A stretch of DNA of 64,000 nt from Nymphaea colorata (Eukaryota > Streptophyta > Magnoliopsida > Nymphaeales > Nymphaeaceae), in assembly GCF_008831285.2 (NCBI RefSeq), contig NC_045151.1, positions 6,397,682 through 6,461,681 of the forward strand, in the 5' to 3' direction. The notes under the pieces were generated by a model that saw only the letters and a list, made by a program, of their open reading frames with translations, searched no databases and was not told the DNA's origin. Position numbers and translations under genes: made by a program. Every line of letters starts with the position of its first letter. The stretch's first letter is position 1. Positions 44,661 to 57,734 of this stretch are shown here, piece after piece.

Positions 44661-47150
44661 CCAACTTCAACTGCCCTCTCCCAAATCGAAATATCGAATG
44701 ACGCACGATTTTATCCGGAACCATACCACGACCCTTCGAATTTGAATCCTTGCGACCTCTTTCTTCATTATCTATCTCTATTGCTTTTTGTTGGGGTTTA
44801 CTTTTTCTCAAGGTGAAGAAAGAGTTTCCAGCGAACCATCAGTTTTAGTGAAGGGTTTTGATATGTGTCATTCTTTTGAACGTGTTGTGAATAAAAGCTT
44901 CCAATGAACCATGTGAAGATGGTTTTGTCGGTTGAACAATGAAATATTCATACAATCTGCTTCTTGATTCCTCTTGTTTGCTCACTATGGTGTCGGCAAA
45001 GAGATTAATGTTTTTTCCCCTAGCGGACCAAAACAGGTAAAAAAAATCCTCCAAAACCAAGACTAAGATCGATGGTCATTCCTTTGGTGATATAAAACAT
45101 AAAGGTACTTTGAGTTATATCTACAAGGAAGGAAATAACAATAAACCCCTGAATCGGCAAACATTTTGGAAATTGCTGATGCCTAGATGAGCAACGAAGT
45201 CCCCTGCTTGTGACAACTCACAACGAACCTTTCGAGCAAACAAAGTTTGCAGATGAATGAGCCTTAATAAAGCATGTAAAGAAGTAGAGATGGGCCCCCA
45301 TCACCTACAATTGTCAACTTATAACATCCTCCCAAGTAGAAGTAAAGGTCACCAGTGAATGAATATCTCATCACTGGCGATTATTGACCCATAGCACTCC
45401 TCTGAGCAGGAGGAGCAGACTAACAAACTCCCAACCATCAAACCATTAGTGGTGCATGCGAAAGAAAAGTGTGATGGTGGATAAACATCTGGCGGAGCAG
45501 AGGTACTCAACATATGCAACAATTAGGAAGTTGGCATCCACCAAACGAGATATACTACCAGGTGTTGAGATGCAAGCAAAAGAGGTATTGTCGTCATCGA
45601 CGTCCACAAGCAAACAAGGGTTCAACCATTACCTGGAGCATTTGAGCAAAAGCTGAGAATTGACAAGGGTGAGGATTTAAGCAGAAACTAAGAATTGGCA
45701 AGGGTAGGGCATATGTTTGGAGAACCTCTTAAAGGGGGGAGAAGAGAGTTGTGAAGGGAATCAACTTTCGTGTGGAGAAAAAAAAATTGAATGAAAGGAT
45801 GAAGAAAGAAAAAAAAGAAGGAAATGTACAATACTGTTGGATAATACATTGTGTATTTGGAGGAGGAGGAAAATGAAAATGGGGAAGGTTTGAGTATATC
45901 CAAGACGAAAAAAGACAGAGAAAGAGGATGAGGAGTTGGAGTTGGAGGAGAAAGGTGAACTCATGGTTTCGAGACAAGGCAAGAGGAATAGGGATCGTAG
46001 GGTATGGCATGAAGAAGAAGAAGATCATGTATGATGACTTCTCCATGCTCCATGATAGCATGTCATAGGTGTTGTCTCTTTTCACCTGTCATGCTTATTA
46101 GGCGTCTCATGTCCACTAGTAGTTTTGTTTCGTGGTGAATATTTTTTTTTCAACATTAGTGATATTCATTGTTTCTTATTATATGTCCCTAGAATAGTCA
46201 TCTAATTGTTGTCTCTTGTTATTTTCGGCTTTAGTTTGTGAAGTTGGCATTGTTTTTATTGCCCATACCTTTTGTGGCAGTTGTTTAAACTATGTTTGTG
46301 CATAATAATGCGGCGATGCATTTTATTTGCATTCTTATGGATGCAGGTGTAGGGCTAATTTGTTGTTTGATGCAGCTGGCATACGCTCCATTGGTGGTAC
46401 TTGAAACTAGCTAAGTTTCGAAAGCAGCGATTGAGGGGCATTCATTTCAGTGGCATTATAGATAAAACGCCACTTAAAATGGATAATCGTATTTGCTCTT
46501 TGTTATCTTGATACCAGAACCTATATACCAACATATTCAAGTTAGTGACTTTGAAATGCTATCTTGCTAGTATAGGATATGTACCGTATTACTAGAATGA
46601 AAGTCATAAAACACTAGTTGTTGGAATAATGTATTATGATTATATGAACCGTGTACAAAATGTTCTAGGTATCGAAGAAGAGGCATGGGTGAAGGCTAAG
46701 AAGGGTGAACTTTTGGCTGCATAAGCATTCGGTTAATAGAGAATAAATTTGATTTGGGTTACAAATCCCCACAACAAGCCTAGGTGCAGCAATTGATAGA
46801 GATTGCACTACATGAAGATAAGTCCATCTAACAAAATGGAACTTTTGAACATTACAATATTACAATTTCATGTCGAACTGTGCATCCACTGCTGATATTT
46901 TCAGCCATCCCCTTTTTGGAGGTAATTGAGGAGTGTCCTGTGCAATTGTTTGTGGACTAGAGGTATATCCTCTTACATGAAGTCTATAGGTTGATATGAA
47001 AAAACTGACCCCATGCACTTGTAAATGAACACCCTACAATCACATTAATTGTGTTGCATGGGCATTTGAAATGCACACATGTGTGTGACACTCGTTAAAT
47101 TACCAATGAATTTATTGAGGAAAAAATTATGAACAGGTTCCGTTAGTTGA
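44660..47150. other. Intergenic stretch, nothing recognised
   Basis: No coding frame with family features, no RNA gene and no clear repeat. The GA-rich stretch near 45770-46030 produces spurious low-complexity frames. Confidence 0.5.
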
Positions 47151-48099
47151 AGCCAATCTACTAGAACCAGTTGTAATTTGACTTGACCTACCTAGGCTAA
47201 GTCAACTAAACACAGGCCAAACCCACCTAGGTTAGTGGGACTCGGTAGGGGATGTTCCCTTTGTTTAGATCAAATTCAAAATCCAGATTACAAATCTGGA
47301 TCCATAACATTATTATCAAATATCAATACCATATCTTTGCTCCAGACCATCATCTAGATCTTCGATCCAGTATTTTGTTTGAAATTGAGAATGTAATATA
47401 TATTTCAGATTCAGATTCTAGGACAAATGCATGTCAAAATCCAATATTCAAGGTCTGAATGCATATGATATTGCCACATAATCATGAGCGATCCTAGCCA
47501 TTAAAGACATGGTTTTATCTTTTTAAAATTACCAAGAACTCCCCTAGGGCTGCACCCTTCTTTTTATGTAAATTTTTGTTTAAAAAATTCCCTAACTTCA
47601 CTTTATAAGTAGGTGTCAAGAAGGGCACGTCCCCTTCGTTACCTTTGGGCTCCCTCTTAGGTACCCTTTCTCATTTCTCCTTTATTTCTCCAAGTATTTT
47701 TTATTGATTCCCTTTGGTCTCTCTTTGAGGTTTAGGATGAGGCAGAAGAAGTTGAAAGTTTATTTGCATAAGAAGAGGCATCTCCCGTGGGTACCTTTTT
47801 TCTTTTCTTATTTGCATTGCTTGTAGGGTAGCCTACCCTTGCATGACACCACTAGCTCCCTACAGAGCCCAGTGGGTCCTAGCAAGAGATCCAGCCCTTT
47901 TTCCACTGAACCCTACATTACGTATCCCCAGGTTCGTATTTTTCTTAATGTTTTCCATTTTTTTTTTTTGCATATTTATGAGTGGTTTTGGGGAGATTCT
48001 ATCCGTTTCATGGATATAATCCAGTAAAGAACCCAACGTTAATGAAAACACATTCCCATTATGAGCATAGTTTACATGTAAATTTGCAATTTGATACAT

Positions 48100-49720
48100 A
48101 GATCGTATATATGGGATATAATTTACCTGTACTCACCTCCGTTTGGCACCTTTACAAGGGGTAATAAGACTAAAACTAGACTAAATATTTCATTTATAAG
48201 TCCAAATGTCCTCCAAAATCTATGAAAAACAGACGTGCCTTAGCTTTAAAATTATGTATGCTTAAAATCTATATAGATTTCAGAAATTGACTTATGAACA
48301 AGAGGGATTAGATCTTGATATCCACCTATGTTTGGATCATCATAAATCAATGCAAATCGACATTCTAAGTCTAATTTGATGCATGCAAAAACTGGATCAT
48401 GTATACTTGGAGCCTAGTCTCTACTAGGACATGGGTGTAGGGCGTTGACCTATTGAGAGAAAACTGGATCTGAATCCAAGAATTGAAATGACAGAGATCC
48501 AAAATATTATGTCATGTTATTGAGGTTCCTAATCCAAAACTCAAGGCCAAAAAGTCTAACACATTTGATCTTATATTCATATAGGTTGATCTTCTAAGAG
48601 CCAAATCCTAAATTAACATATCCAAATCTATTGTTTACATGGTTCAAATTCTTGTTTTGGATCTAATTATGAGGGAATTGACCTAACGTTTATGATCCAC
48701 ACTTCATTGTGTAAAATCTGATCCAAAATCCATGGCTTGAGATCCAAAATTTGAGATCCATAATCTGATATGCATAATCTGAATCCACAATATGAGACTT
48801 ATGATTCAAGACTCATTATGTGAAATCTGATCCACAATCTAGAGTCTAAAGTCTAATGCCCAAACCTAAGATTTGAGGTCCAAAATACAAGATCAATAAT
48901 CTGAGATCTAAAATTCAATAATAGAGATGAAAAATCCATATACTACAATCGGGTTTAATATCAAGGTTTAGATCAGTGTAAGGTTCATGATTTGAATGCA
49001 ATGTCTTGAATTGAGATCCAAGATCCAAATAGGCTAAGGGTAGGTCGTTCAAGAGAATTAGGTTTCGATTTTACCTAAATTGGGCCCGAACCTACTTGGG
49101 ACGACTTTGACCATAATAAGTGGGTTTGTTCTTAGTTAGACCGTATATAACATAGACTCCATTTACTTTATATGAATGGGTGTTAAGGAAATTTGACTAG
49201 ATCTAGGCTGTGGGACTAGGTTTATAAGCAGTGGTCTATAAGACCAATTTGGGCTAGATCTAAAAGAACTGATCTAAGATTGGAATCCTCACCTCCATGA
49301 CCTAAGGTTTTTGAAATCATTTGAAGGAGCAGATTTGAAAACAATATAAAGAAAATTATGATTTGAAAGGGTTCTTGAATGAAGACCAAACTGGATTTAG
49401 GTTTTCACATATCTGGATTAATGCCACAAGGTATGCTATTAGGTTGACCTGGTCTAGTTTCAGACAAGGGGTGCACGTGGTCGCAAGGTGGTCTAGGTGC
49501 ATGCTGAAACAAATGTACAATGCATGATTAATAAAAACACAAGAGAAAACTACATTCTATATGCATGAGTTAAGCAAAACTATGTAATAAAAAACACAAA
49601 TTAAAAGAAAGAGATAAGGAAGAGAGAGGCATACCTGACTCTTATGCTTCCCCTAAAGACATTAAATTAAATCTATCTTAAGCAAGCAAATAAGCTAAAC
49701 GAAAGCATTACAAAAGCAAG
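48100..49720 (+). repeat. Long direct repeat, copy A1
   Basis: Shares order and many blocks with 55910-57720. Examples are ATAATTTACCTGTACTCACC, GATGCATGCAAAAACT, ATCATGTATACTTGGAG, GAGAGAGGCATACCT and CTAAAGACATTAAATTAAAT. It contains a run of ATCCAAAATC-like words (48660-48960). No open frame. It could be an old LTR or a segmental duplicate. Confidence 0.7.
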
Positions 49721-49786
49721 TAAAGAAAACTTAGGAACTAAGCAAGAAAATAAACTAGACTAAGCATGCTAAACTAATTTCATATT

Positions 49787-50140
49787 TTAATGCCCACGAA
49801 TTTTCTAATTCCGCACATCAGTGCACACAAGTTTTTCCAATTTCGCACCTTGGTGTACATAGGTTTTTCAATTTTGCATTTCCGTGCATACAATTTTTTT
49901 AGTTTCACATTTCAATGCTCACAAGTTTTCCAATTTTGCATAATAGTATATACAAATTTTCCAACCACATACCAAATTTTCAAGCTTGCAAATCAGCACA
50001 TGCAAGTTTTCCATTCACATACAAGTGCGTATAAGTTTTCAATTATATGCTTTGGTGCACTCAACTTTTCACAAGTTCCAAAATTTCATGTTAGAACACA
50101 TGATTTCACAGTTCAATTCACCCAAATTTTACAAGTTTCA
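49787..50140 (-). repeat. 31-bp minisatellite array, inverse orientation
   Basis: Degenerate units such as CAGTGCACACAAGTTTTTCC and CACCTTGGTGTACATAGG. Each is the reverse complement of the unit in 53480-54500. About ten units. Confidence 0.75.
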
Positions 50141-50204
50141 AAATGATTTTGTGCTTCAGCAGACCATTTTCTTGCTCCAGTATATGCAAATTTCAAATCT
50201 TTAC

Positions 50205-50295
50205 AAGCACTCATATTCGTACGAGACCCAAAAGCACTCGTATTCATATGATACCCACAAGCACTCTTATTTGTATGCGACCCACAAGCATAAAA
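50205..50295 (+). repeat. 27-bp tandem repeat, three copies
   Basis: Units of the form AAGCACTC, TATTC/TATTTGTA and GACCCA repeat three times at about 27-bp spacing. Related CAAGCACTCACRTT words recur at 51350-51600. Confidence 0.75.
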
Positions 50296-51839
50296 GCACT
50301 CACATTTTAATGAGAGATTTTACACATAGATGCACATTTTTGCACTTCGATGTATATTTTCGCATTTCACACAAGCATTTTAAGTATAATAAACATTCCT
50401 TACAACTTATCATATTGCATTTTGAAAGCACTTAATGATTCTAGTTGCTCTAAAATGACAAAAAATTTTCAGCCAATGATTTGATAATCCTTAAAATACT
50501 AAAATTTTGATAGAACCATATTATAGGCCATGAAAAAGAGCTCAAGGAAACATAGGAAATCAAAAGTCTAGGAAATGTCATTGAATTCGATCTATGGGAA
50601 AGCAAGAGCTTATCAAGAATCAATCAGAGGATATGTGACTGAGTTAAGTGAGTGTTGAAATGTAGCCGTTTATTGGATCAATACTCGAGAGTACAAAATT
50701 GGCACAAAGTTGATTTGCATTTATTTTGTGATGCTATGTGATCTACAAACATTTATTTAATGTCTTCTAAAGCCTTCTAAACTTGAGTAAGTTGGAGGAA
50801 TGTTCTACATCTAGTACCCTAGGACCGACTGGCTTGAGAGCTACCAGTCCAAAAGTCATTAAGAGTTTAGCAAAAAGCCCAATAGACATGACATTGCACA
50901 TGACAAAGTTACATGACCATCAAAGTGATGGAGCCTCATAGTAGCTTGAGGGGTGGTGAGGTATTTCTCCTGTAGATGAAGGTCAACCTAAAACACCAAG
51001 AAAACAAGAACATGAATGAAAATATCTAAAAAGCAACCAAATTCAAGTAAAAATAAAAACAAGCAAAAATATTTGTCTAAAAAAAAAACCAATTTAGGTC
51101 ACTCAAGTCAATAATTCTCTCATGATGAAAAACATAAGCTTCTTGAGATTACAAAGGGAGTCAAGATAATGACAAATCCTATACTAAGAAACCCTATGAC
51201 ATAGAGAGCAACTATTCTCAGCTTATCATTTGGAAATCAAAGAACAATTGTTTAGATGAATTTCATAACATTGGCTAAAAATTTTTGTTCTTAGATAAAC
51301 AAAATCATGCAAGTCCTTACAAGGTATAAGAGATACAAGTAAATGAATTATGTCAAATTTCACAAGCATTCATATTTTGATGTGAGATTTCATGCTTCGA
51401 CACACACATGTATGCAAGCCCATGAAAACCAATATATGAATTTCACAAGCATTTTCAATCATTTCCTCAAGCACTCACGTTTGATGTGAGATTTCGCATT
51501 TTGGCACACACTGCCATTTTACAAGCACTTGTATTTTGGTATAAGGCCCACAAGAATTTCCACAAGCACTCACATTATGTGAGATTTCCACGCTTTAGTT
51601 CACACAAGCATTCAAACAAATGCACATGAATGGATGAACCTCACAAGCATTTTACAAGTTCACAAGCATTTCAAAAGTACTTACAAGCATCACACCAATA
51701 TTTATACTAGGGCCTCTCTTTTTTTTTATCTCAAAAGAATTTTCTTTATGATAGTCTATTTTCAAGATTTCATCATCACTTTAAGGGTTTGGTGTTTGGT
51801 CTTTGTCACTAAGGATGGTTCTCCGGCTTAGTAGCAAAG

Positions 51840-52810
51840 TCGAGTATCTCTGAACACCTAAAAATCTCACAAGCCCAAAGACCATTTTACTCTTCTCCAT
51901 GAGCTTGTCAAATTGGTTTTCATAAACCAGATTTCAAGAGCAAAGGGTTGCATAAGCACATTTTACCACAGTATTATGCACCTAGAGCTAAATCACTTAG
52001 GTCACGATTGTTGAAAATGACCATTTTACCCCTACATTAAATCAACTTGACTAGAAAAGTAAGGATCTTCACCATATTTTCATGAATTGCCTAACATTTG
52101 AGTAATTACGACAGCTCCACAAAACTTAGGGAGTCATTAGAGCCAGCTCATTAGGGCTATCCCAACCATAAGTCAGCTCCCATGTAGCTCAAATTAACTC
52201 ACTGGAACCTAAAACTATGAATTTGAGCTCCACTTGAAACAGTGAGCTCAAAGAGCTAGGACCATGTTTAGCATGCATGAACCAATATTCCCTTAGTTTG
52301 GTTTGAGTTCATTCACCCCCGTTTGAGTTCATTTTAGTAAGATTTTGACCAAAGCCTATCTATGAGTAGGCACAACAGACTGGATCCACTAGATCAAGAA
52401 AGCTCATCCAGAGCTCTAGAAATTCTGACAGAGGCAAAATAGTTGTTTCTCTTTTTGAGCCATATTCTTCTACATAAACATAGAGTATAGGGCACATATA
52501 CCTTGGTTTATAACTTTCTTTGATTTCTAGAACCTTATTTCAAAACAATCTCCTTATTCGAATCTATTTTAGCCCTAAATCACACACAAGAATATATTGG
52601 TACCACCATGTACATACTTTCTATAAAACCTAACTTAGCAACCACATGAACCTAAGTTACCATTTCATATACATTCACATGTACTTAGTGAGTTCGAGCC
52701 TGGGCTCACCCACTTCAATTTCTCACTAAATTAGAATTTTTCAAAGACAACACTCAGACTGAGCCCAATAAACATGTGCCTAATCTAGGTCTAAACCCAC
52801 TTTTCAAAAC
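51840..52810 (-). repeat. Inverted repeat copy Y (partner at 57735-59040)
   Basis: Its reverse complement matches 57735-59040 in order: GACCTAGATTAGGCACATGT, TTTAGTGAGAAATT, AAGTGGGT, AAGGTATATGTG, GTTTATGAAAACCAATTTG. Noncoding. It lies between the two minisatellite arrays. Confidence 0.75.
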
Positions 52811-53479
52811 TGAACCTAGACCAAGTCTAGTTCATGTCATACATCTTGAACCTACCTAGCCCAGGTCTAGGTTCAAGCCATTTCAGATTACAATTTCTTG
52901 ATCTAGACTTCATATCCAAGTTCATTTTTTGTATCTTGATTTCATATTCAAGTCCTAGATCTAAGATCTCTTTTCATAGACCCATATTCATTATTCCAAA
53001 ATTTCAAATCCCAGACATCAAATCATGGTGAAGATCTCATTATTATATCTTGATTCGTCTTCTAGAATTTTCTTTTCTGGACCTAGATCTAGATCCTAAC
53101 ATCATACCCAAATCTAGGATCCACATGTCAGCTTAATGCACATTATATTTAAAAAATGCATCAATATTTTCTCACTCCATACTTGATGTCCATTAGCATG
53201 AGAGAACTCAAAATGTGTGAAATTCTTTGTTCAGTACTTCAGCATAGATGGAATCAAAATCAGTATCTGTATGCAGACAGAATGAACATTTTTCTGTTTC
53301 ATAACAAATTTCAAACTATGGTTTTATTGTGTGTTTTCTCCACTTCATATTCTTGCATTTTTTGTTTTCCATGCTCAATGTTAATCCAAATCATTTATCA
53401 AGAACCGATCAACGCTTTTCTGTGCATGCACGGCTTTTTGCAGAATTGAATTCGAAACTTTGGAACTTTTGAAAATTTG

Positions 53480-54500
53480 AGTGCGCCAAAACACATAATT
53501 GAAAACTTGTATGAACTTGTGTGTGAATGGAAAACTTACATGCACTGATGTGCTAGGTTAAAAATTGCCATGTGAATGGAAACTTGTGTGCACTAATATG
53601 TAGAATTAGAAAACTTGTGAGCATTGAAATGTAAAATTGGAAAACTTCTATGCACTAAAGTGCAAAATTGAAAAACCTATGTGTACCAAGGGTGAAACTA
53701 AAAAAACTTGTGGGCACTGATGTGCAGAAATTAGAAAAGTTGTGGGCATTGAAATATGAAATTGAAAACTTGTTTGCAATAAAATGCAAAATTAAACGCC
53801 TTATTTGCACTGTGGTGCGAATTTGGAAACACCTGTGTGTAGCGAGGTGCAAAATTGGAATAACCTATCTGCAGCGAAGTGCAAAATGTAAACTTGGAAA
53901 CTCGTATGCATTGAAGTGCAAAATTCAAAGAACTTGTGCACACTGACGTGCAAAAAAGGAATAAACCATATGTGCATCAAAGTGTAGAATTTAAAAAAAC
54001 CTATGTGCATTGAAGTGCAAAATTTGAAAAACTTGAGTGCACCAAAGTGAAAAATTGAAAAAATATGTGTACACTGAGGTTTGAAAGTGGAAAAAACTGT
54101 GCACCGAGGTGCAAAATTTGAAAACTTGTGTGGACATAGGTAAATTTGCATGTTCTTGTAAAACTTATATAAGCCGAAGCATGAAAATGGTGTGCTAAAG
54201 TATGAGATCACTTTGAAAACTTGTGAAACTGAGAAATTTGGGTGTGTTGTTACATGAATTTGAAAAACTTGTGAGCACTGATGTGTGAAATTTAAAACTT
54301 GCATGTGATTGAAAAAATTTGTATGCACTGGAGTGCAAAATTTAAAGACTTGTATGCATCGAGGTGCAAGGTGTGAAAATCATGTTTGCATCAATTTGTG
54401 AAATTGGAAAAACTTGTGTGCACTGAGGTGAGAAATTTAAAAAATTGTATGCATTTAAGTGCAAAATTTGAAAAAACATTTATCAAATGCTTGCAAAATT
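53480..54500 (+). repeat. 31-bp minisatellite array, forward orientation
   Basis: About thirty degenerate units, many exactly 31 bp, built from AAAACTTGTGTGCACT, GATGTGCA/GAAGTGCA and AAATTG. The core TGCACTGAAGTGCA is itself an inverted repeat. The period is not a multiple of three, and the apparent repeat proteins on the minus strand are a by-product. Confidence 0.85.
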
Positions 54501-54559
54501 GAAGCTCTTGCAAAAAATTGGTGTGTACTTGGATGTGAAGACTTGTGGATCAATTGCTC

Positions 54560-55900
54560 TTGGATTTTGAAAACTCTAAAATTTTCCTTGTTGAAAAATA
54601 TTTTGAGGACAATTTCTTGCAACTTGTAATGTTCTTGTGCAAAAGATACCTAGTATGAAGGCAGTGAGAGGAATGCATAATAGAGACAAGAGACTAGTTC
54701 GGCCATCAAAGGATATAAAAGGAATACCAAGATGCTTGAACATGGGAAGGGGAAAATTGAGTTTGATTGAAGAAAGAATCTTGAGGAGGGGACCCCCACT
54801 ATCGCTACATTGCATGGGAGAGAATAGAAAATGAAATAATATAAAGTCGATTTGAAATTCCACATTCTACACTTGATTGGGGAATGGATTTTGGTGTTTG
54901 GGTCATCTCTAAAATAGAATGTAAATGTTTTGATTATAGTAATTGACAAAAACGACATGCAAAAGCAACATGGTGAGGGTCAAGATAAACATGCAAATTA
55001 ATGCACAAATAGAGGTTGATCAAACGAGGTGATAAGGCTGTCTATCATGGTCAACCCAATAAAATGTTCAAACCGAATGACAATGTTGACCTTGACAGGC
55101 TGAAGAGACCTTACATAATGACACTAGAAAGGACAACTCTGGACGATTTTGACACAAGAAAACAAGAACTTTACGGAAATTCATCAAATTTTTGATGAAA
55201 ATCTTGTGCATAGTATTGATGAAATGTGATGCATGTAAAAGAAATAAACATGTAACTCAAACAGAACATACACATAATGTTTCAAACAACACTCTCTAAC
55301 AACACAACTCTATCAAGCAAACGTTTGAGATTAGCTTGGCCACCTAGAACTGGATATCTAGGATTTGAGATCAGCAATGGTTTTATATACCATATATGCC
55401 TATATACCTACAAAAGAAGCCCAAAGTATGTGGCATAGACTCTTCCAAATGGATACCCACCTCTAGTAGGTTGGTTCAACTGTTGAATCATTCCTTGCTA
55501 ATGTATACAAGGAGTATTCTACGACATGATGACCAGGACATATAGGTGAGAGGAAATTTTGACATGCAATCACATGCACAAACAGTTGACTCTAATGCAA
55601 TGCAGATTAAGATGAAGCTTAAAATCAAAGAGAGAAACAAACATTGCATCAAACAACTCCTAAATTGAAAGAGGTAGTATGTAAACTTATATCTATATAT
55701 CTATATGAGCATGAAATATCTCTCTCAATTTTAGGCCCTAATGCACATCAGAAATATACAAATTCATTCATTAGATGAGGGTACCTAAGTGCCTCTAAAT
55801 GTGAGACAACATTTAAAACATAGAAAAGTGGAACATTCTTGTCTAGCCAAGTAGTGACAGGTCCCATCACAGTTGCCACTTTTGTTTCATGTAAAATTTT
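54560..55900. other. Repeat-rich spacer, nothing recognised
   Basis: Between the minisatellite array and direct repeat A2. Short frames (for example 54576-54863 minus) have no family features. Confidence 0.5.
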
Positions 55901-55909
55901 CAACCTTAC

Positions 55910-57720
55910 ATGCAGACTATATAAATGAGATATAATTTACATGTACTCACCTCTGTTCCTTGTGCGGGATTTTGAGAGACATGACCCAACCTATTGGTAC
56001 AAGGTCTGACCATTCCTAGCACATTTCTATATGTAATCAGACAAAGAACTAGACTAAATATTTTATTTTCTAAGTATAAATATTGTCCAAAACTTATGAA
56101 AAGGGAACATGATTTAGTTCTAAAACCACTCATGTTTTAAAATATAAGTGGATCTCAGGAATACACTTATGAACAAGAAAAATTAAATCTTGATATATGT
56201 TCATGTCTGGATCATCATAGATAAGTGCAAATCGATGTTCTAAATATAATAAGATGCATGCAAAAACTAGGTCATGTATACTTGGAGTCCAGTCTTCACT
56301 AGGTCCTGGATGTAGGACATGGACCTACTGGGAGAAAACTAAATCTGAATCCAAGGACTGAAATGATGATCTCAAAAATTTAAATAATTATTGTTTTAAA
56401 TTTGAAATGAGAGATATCATAGAGATCCAAAATATCATATCATGTAATGACTCATAATCCAAAATTCAAGGTCAAAGACCTAGTACATTTGTTCTTTTAT
56501 TCATATAATTTGATCTTCTGAGATGCAAATTCTAAAGGAATGGATCCAAATATGATAATTACATGGTTTAAAATTCCTGTTTTGTATCCAATTATGTGGG
56601 AATTGACCTAAGGTTTTTAATCCAAAGCTCATTGTGTAAAATCCAATCCAAAATCTAATCCAAGATCCAAAAAATAAAGTTTAATATCCAAAATCCGATA
56701 TCCCTAATATAAAATTCATAATCTGATATCCATAATTCAACATTTATGATTCAAGTCTCAATATGTGAAATCTGAACCAAAATCGAGTGTTTAATGTCCA
56801 AGATTCAAAACCTATGGTTTGAGATCAACAATGCAAGATCCATAATCCAAAATCCATTATATGATGTCCATAATCTAGGATCTAAAATCGAATAATTGAG
56901 ATCCAAAACCCATATACTAGTATGAATCAAATGCCTTGAATTGGGATCTAAAATCCAAATAGGCTAAGGGTAGGTCGATCAAGAGAACTAGGTTCAGTCT
57001 TACCTACAGTAGGGCTGAAATTGCTTGGGCTACATTTGACCGTAATAAGTGGGTTTGATCTTTATCAAACCATATATAATATGGGCTCCATTTACTTCAC
57101 ATGAATGGATGTTTACGGAAATTTGAGTATATCTAGGCTCTGGGACTTGGTTTATAGGTAGTGGTCTCTAAGACCGGTCTATGCTAGGTGTTAGAGAACT
57201 GCTTAAGATTGGACTCCATACCTACATGGCCTAGGATTTTGAAATCATTTAAAGAATTTTGTTTTGATAACATTATAGAGAATACTATGATTTTGAGAAG
57301 GTTCATATATGTGGACTAAACTAGATTCAGGTTTTCACATACATGGGGTAATGACATAAGGTATGTTGTTAAGTTGACCCGGTCTACTTTCAGACAAGGG
57401 GGGCATGTGGGTGAAAGGCGGTCCAGGTGCATGCTAAAGAAAATGTATAGTGCATGACTAACGAAAGTAGAAGAAAAAACTACATTCTATATGCATGATT
57501 TAAGCTAAACTATGTAAGCAAAAAAAAAACAAATCTAAAAGAAAGAGACAAAGAAGAGAGAGGCATACCTAACCCCTATGCCTACCCTAAAGACATTAAA
57601 TTAAATATATCATAGGGAAGCACAAATGCTAAACTAAAACATTATGAAAGCGAATAAAGTGAACTAAGCAAGAAACGAAACTAAACTAAGTATTCTAAAA
57701 GCAAAAGAAAACTATAACAT
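55910..57720 (+). repeat. Long direct repeat, copy A2
   Basis: Partner of 48100-49720 in the same orientation about 7.8 kb away, visibly diverged with many small indels. It ends with GAGAGAGGCATACCTAACCC and CTAAAGACATTAAATTAAAT as in copy A1. Confidence 0.7.
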
Positions 57721-57734
57721 CCATAAAGAAAATG

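Noticed and set aside
45729-46085. Minus-strand frames with Phe/Ser/Pro-rich segments as membrane or signal peptides
   Set aside because: They are translations of a GA-rich low-complexity stretch seen from the other strand.
49790-50435. Overlapping plus-strand frames rich in HKHSYSYDTHKH-like repeats
   Set aside because: Same explanation: they come from the inverse minisatellite array and the adjoining 27-bp tandem repeat.
50200-51600. CRISPR-like array of regularly spaced CAAGCACTC repeats
   Set aside because: Repeats are degenerate, spacers are not unique, and the context is a plant nuclear genome.
53801-54328. 175-codon minus-strand frame with repeated CTSMHTSF-like segments as a repeat protein
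   Set aside because: It is the translation of a 31-bp minisatellite, a period not divisible by three. There are no splice sites or promoter.
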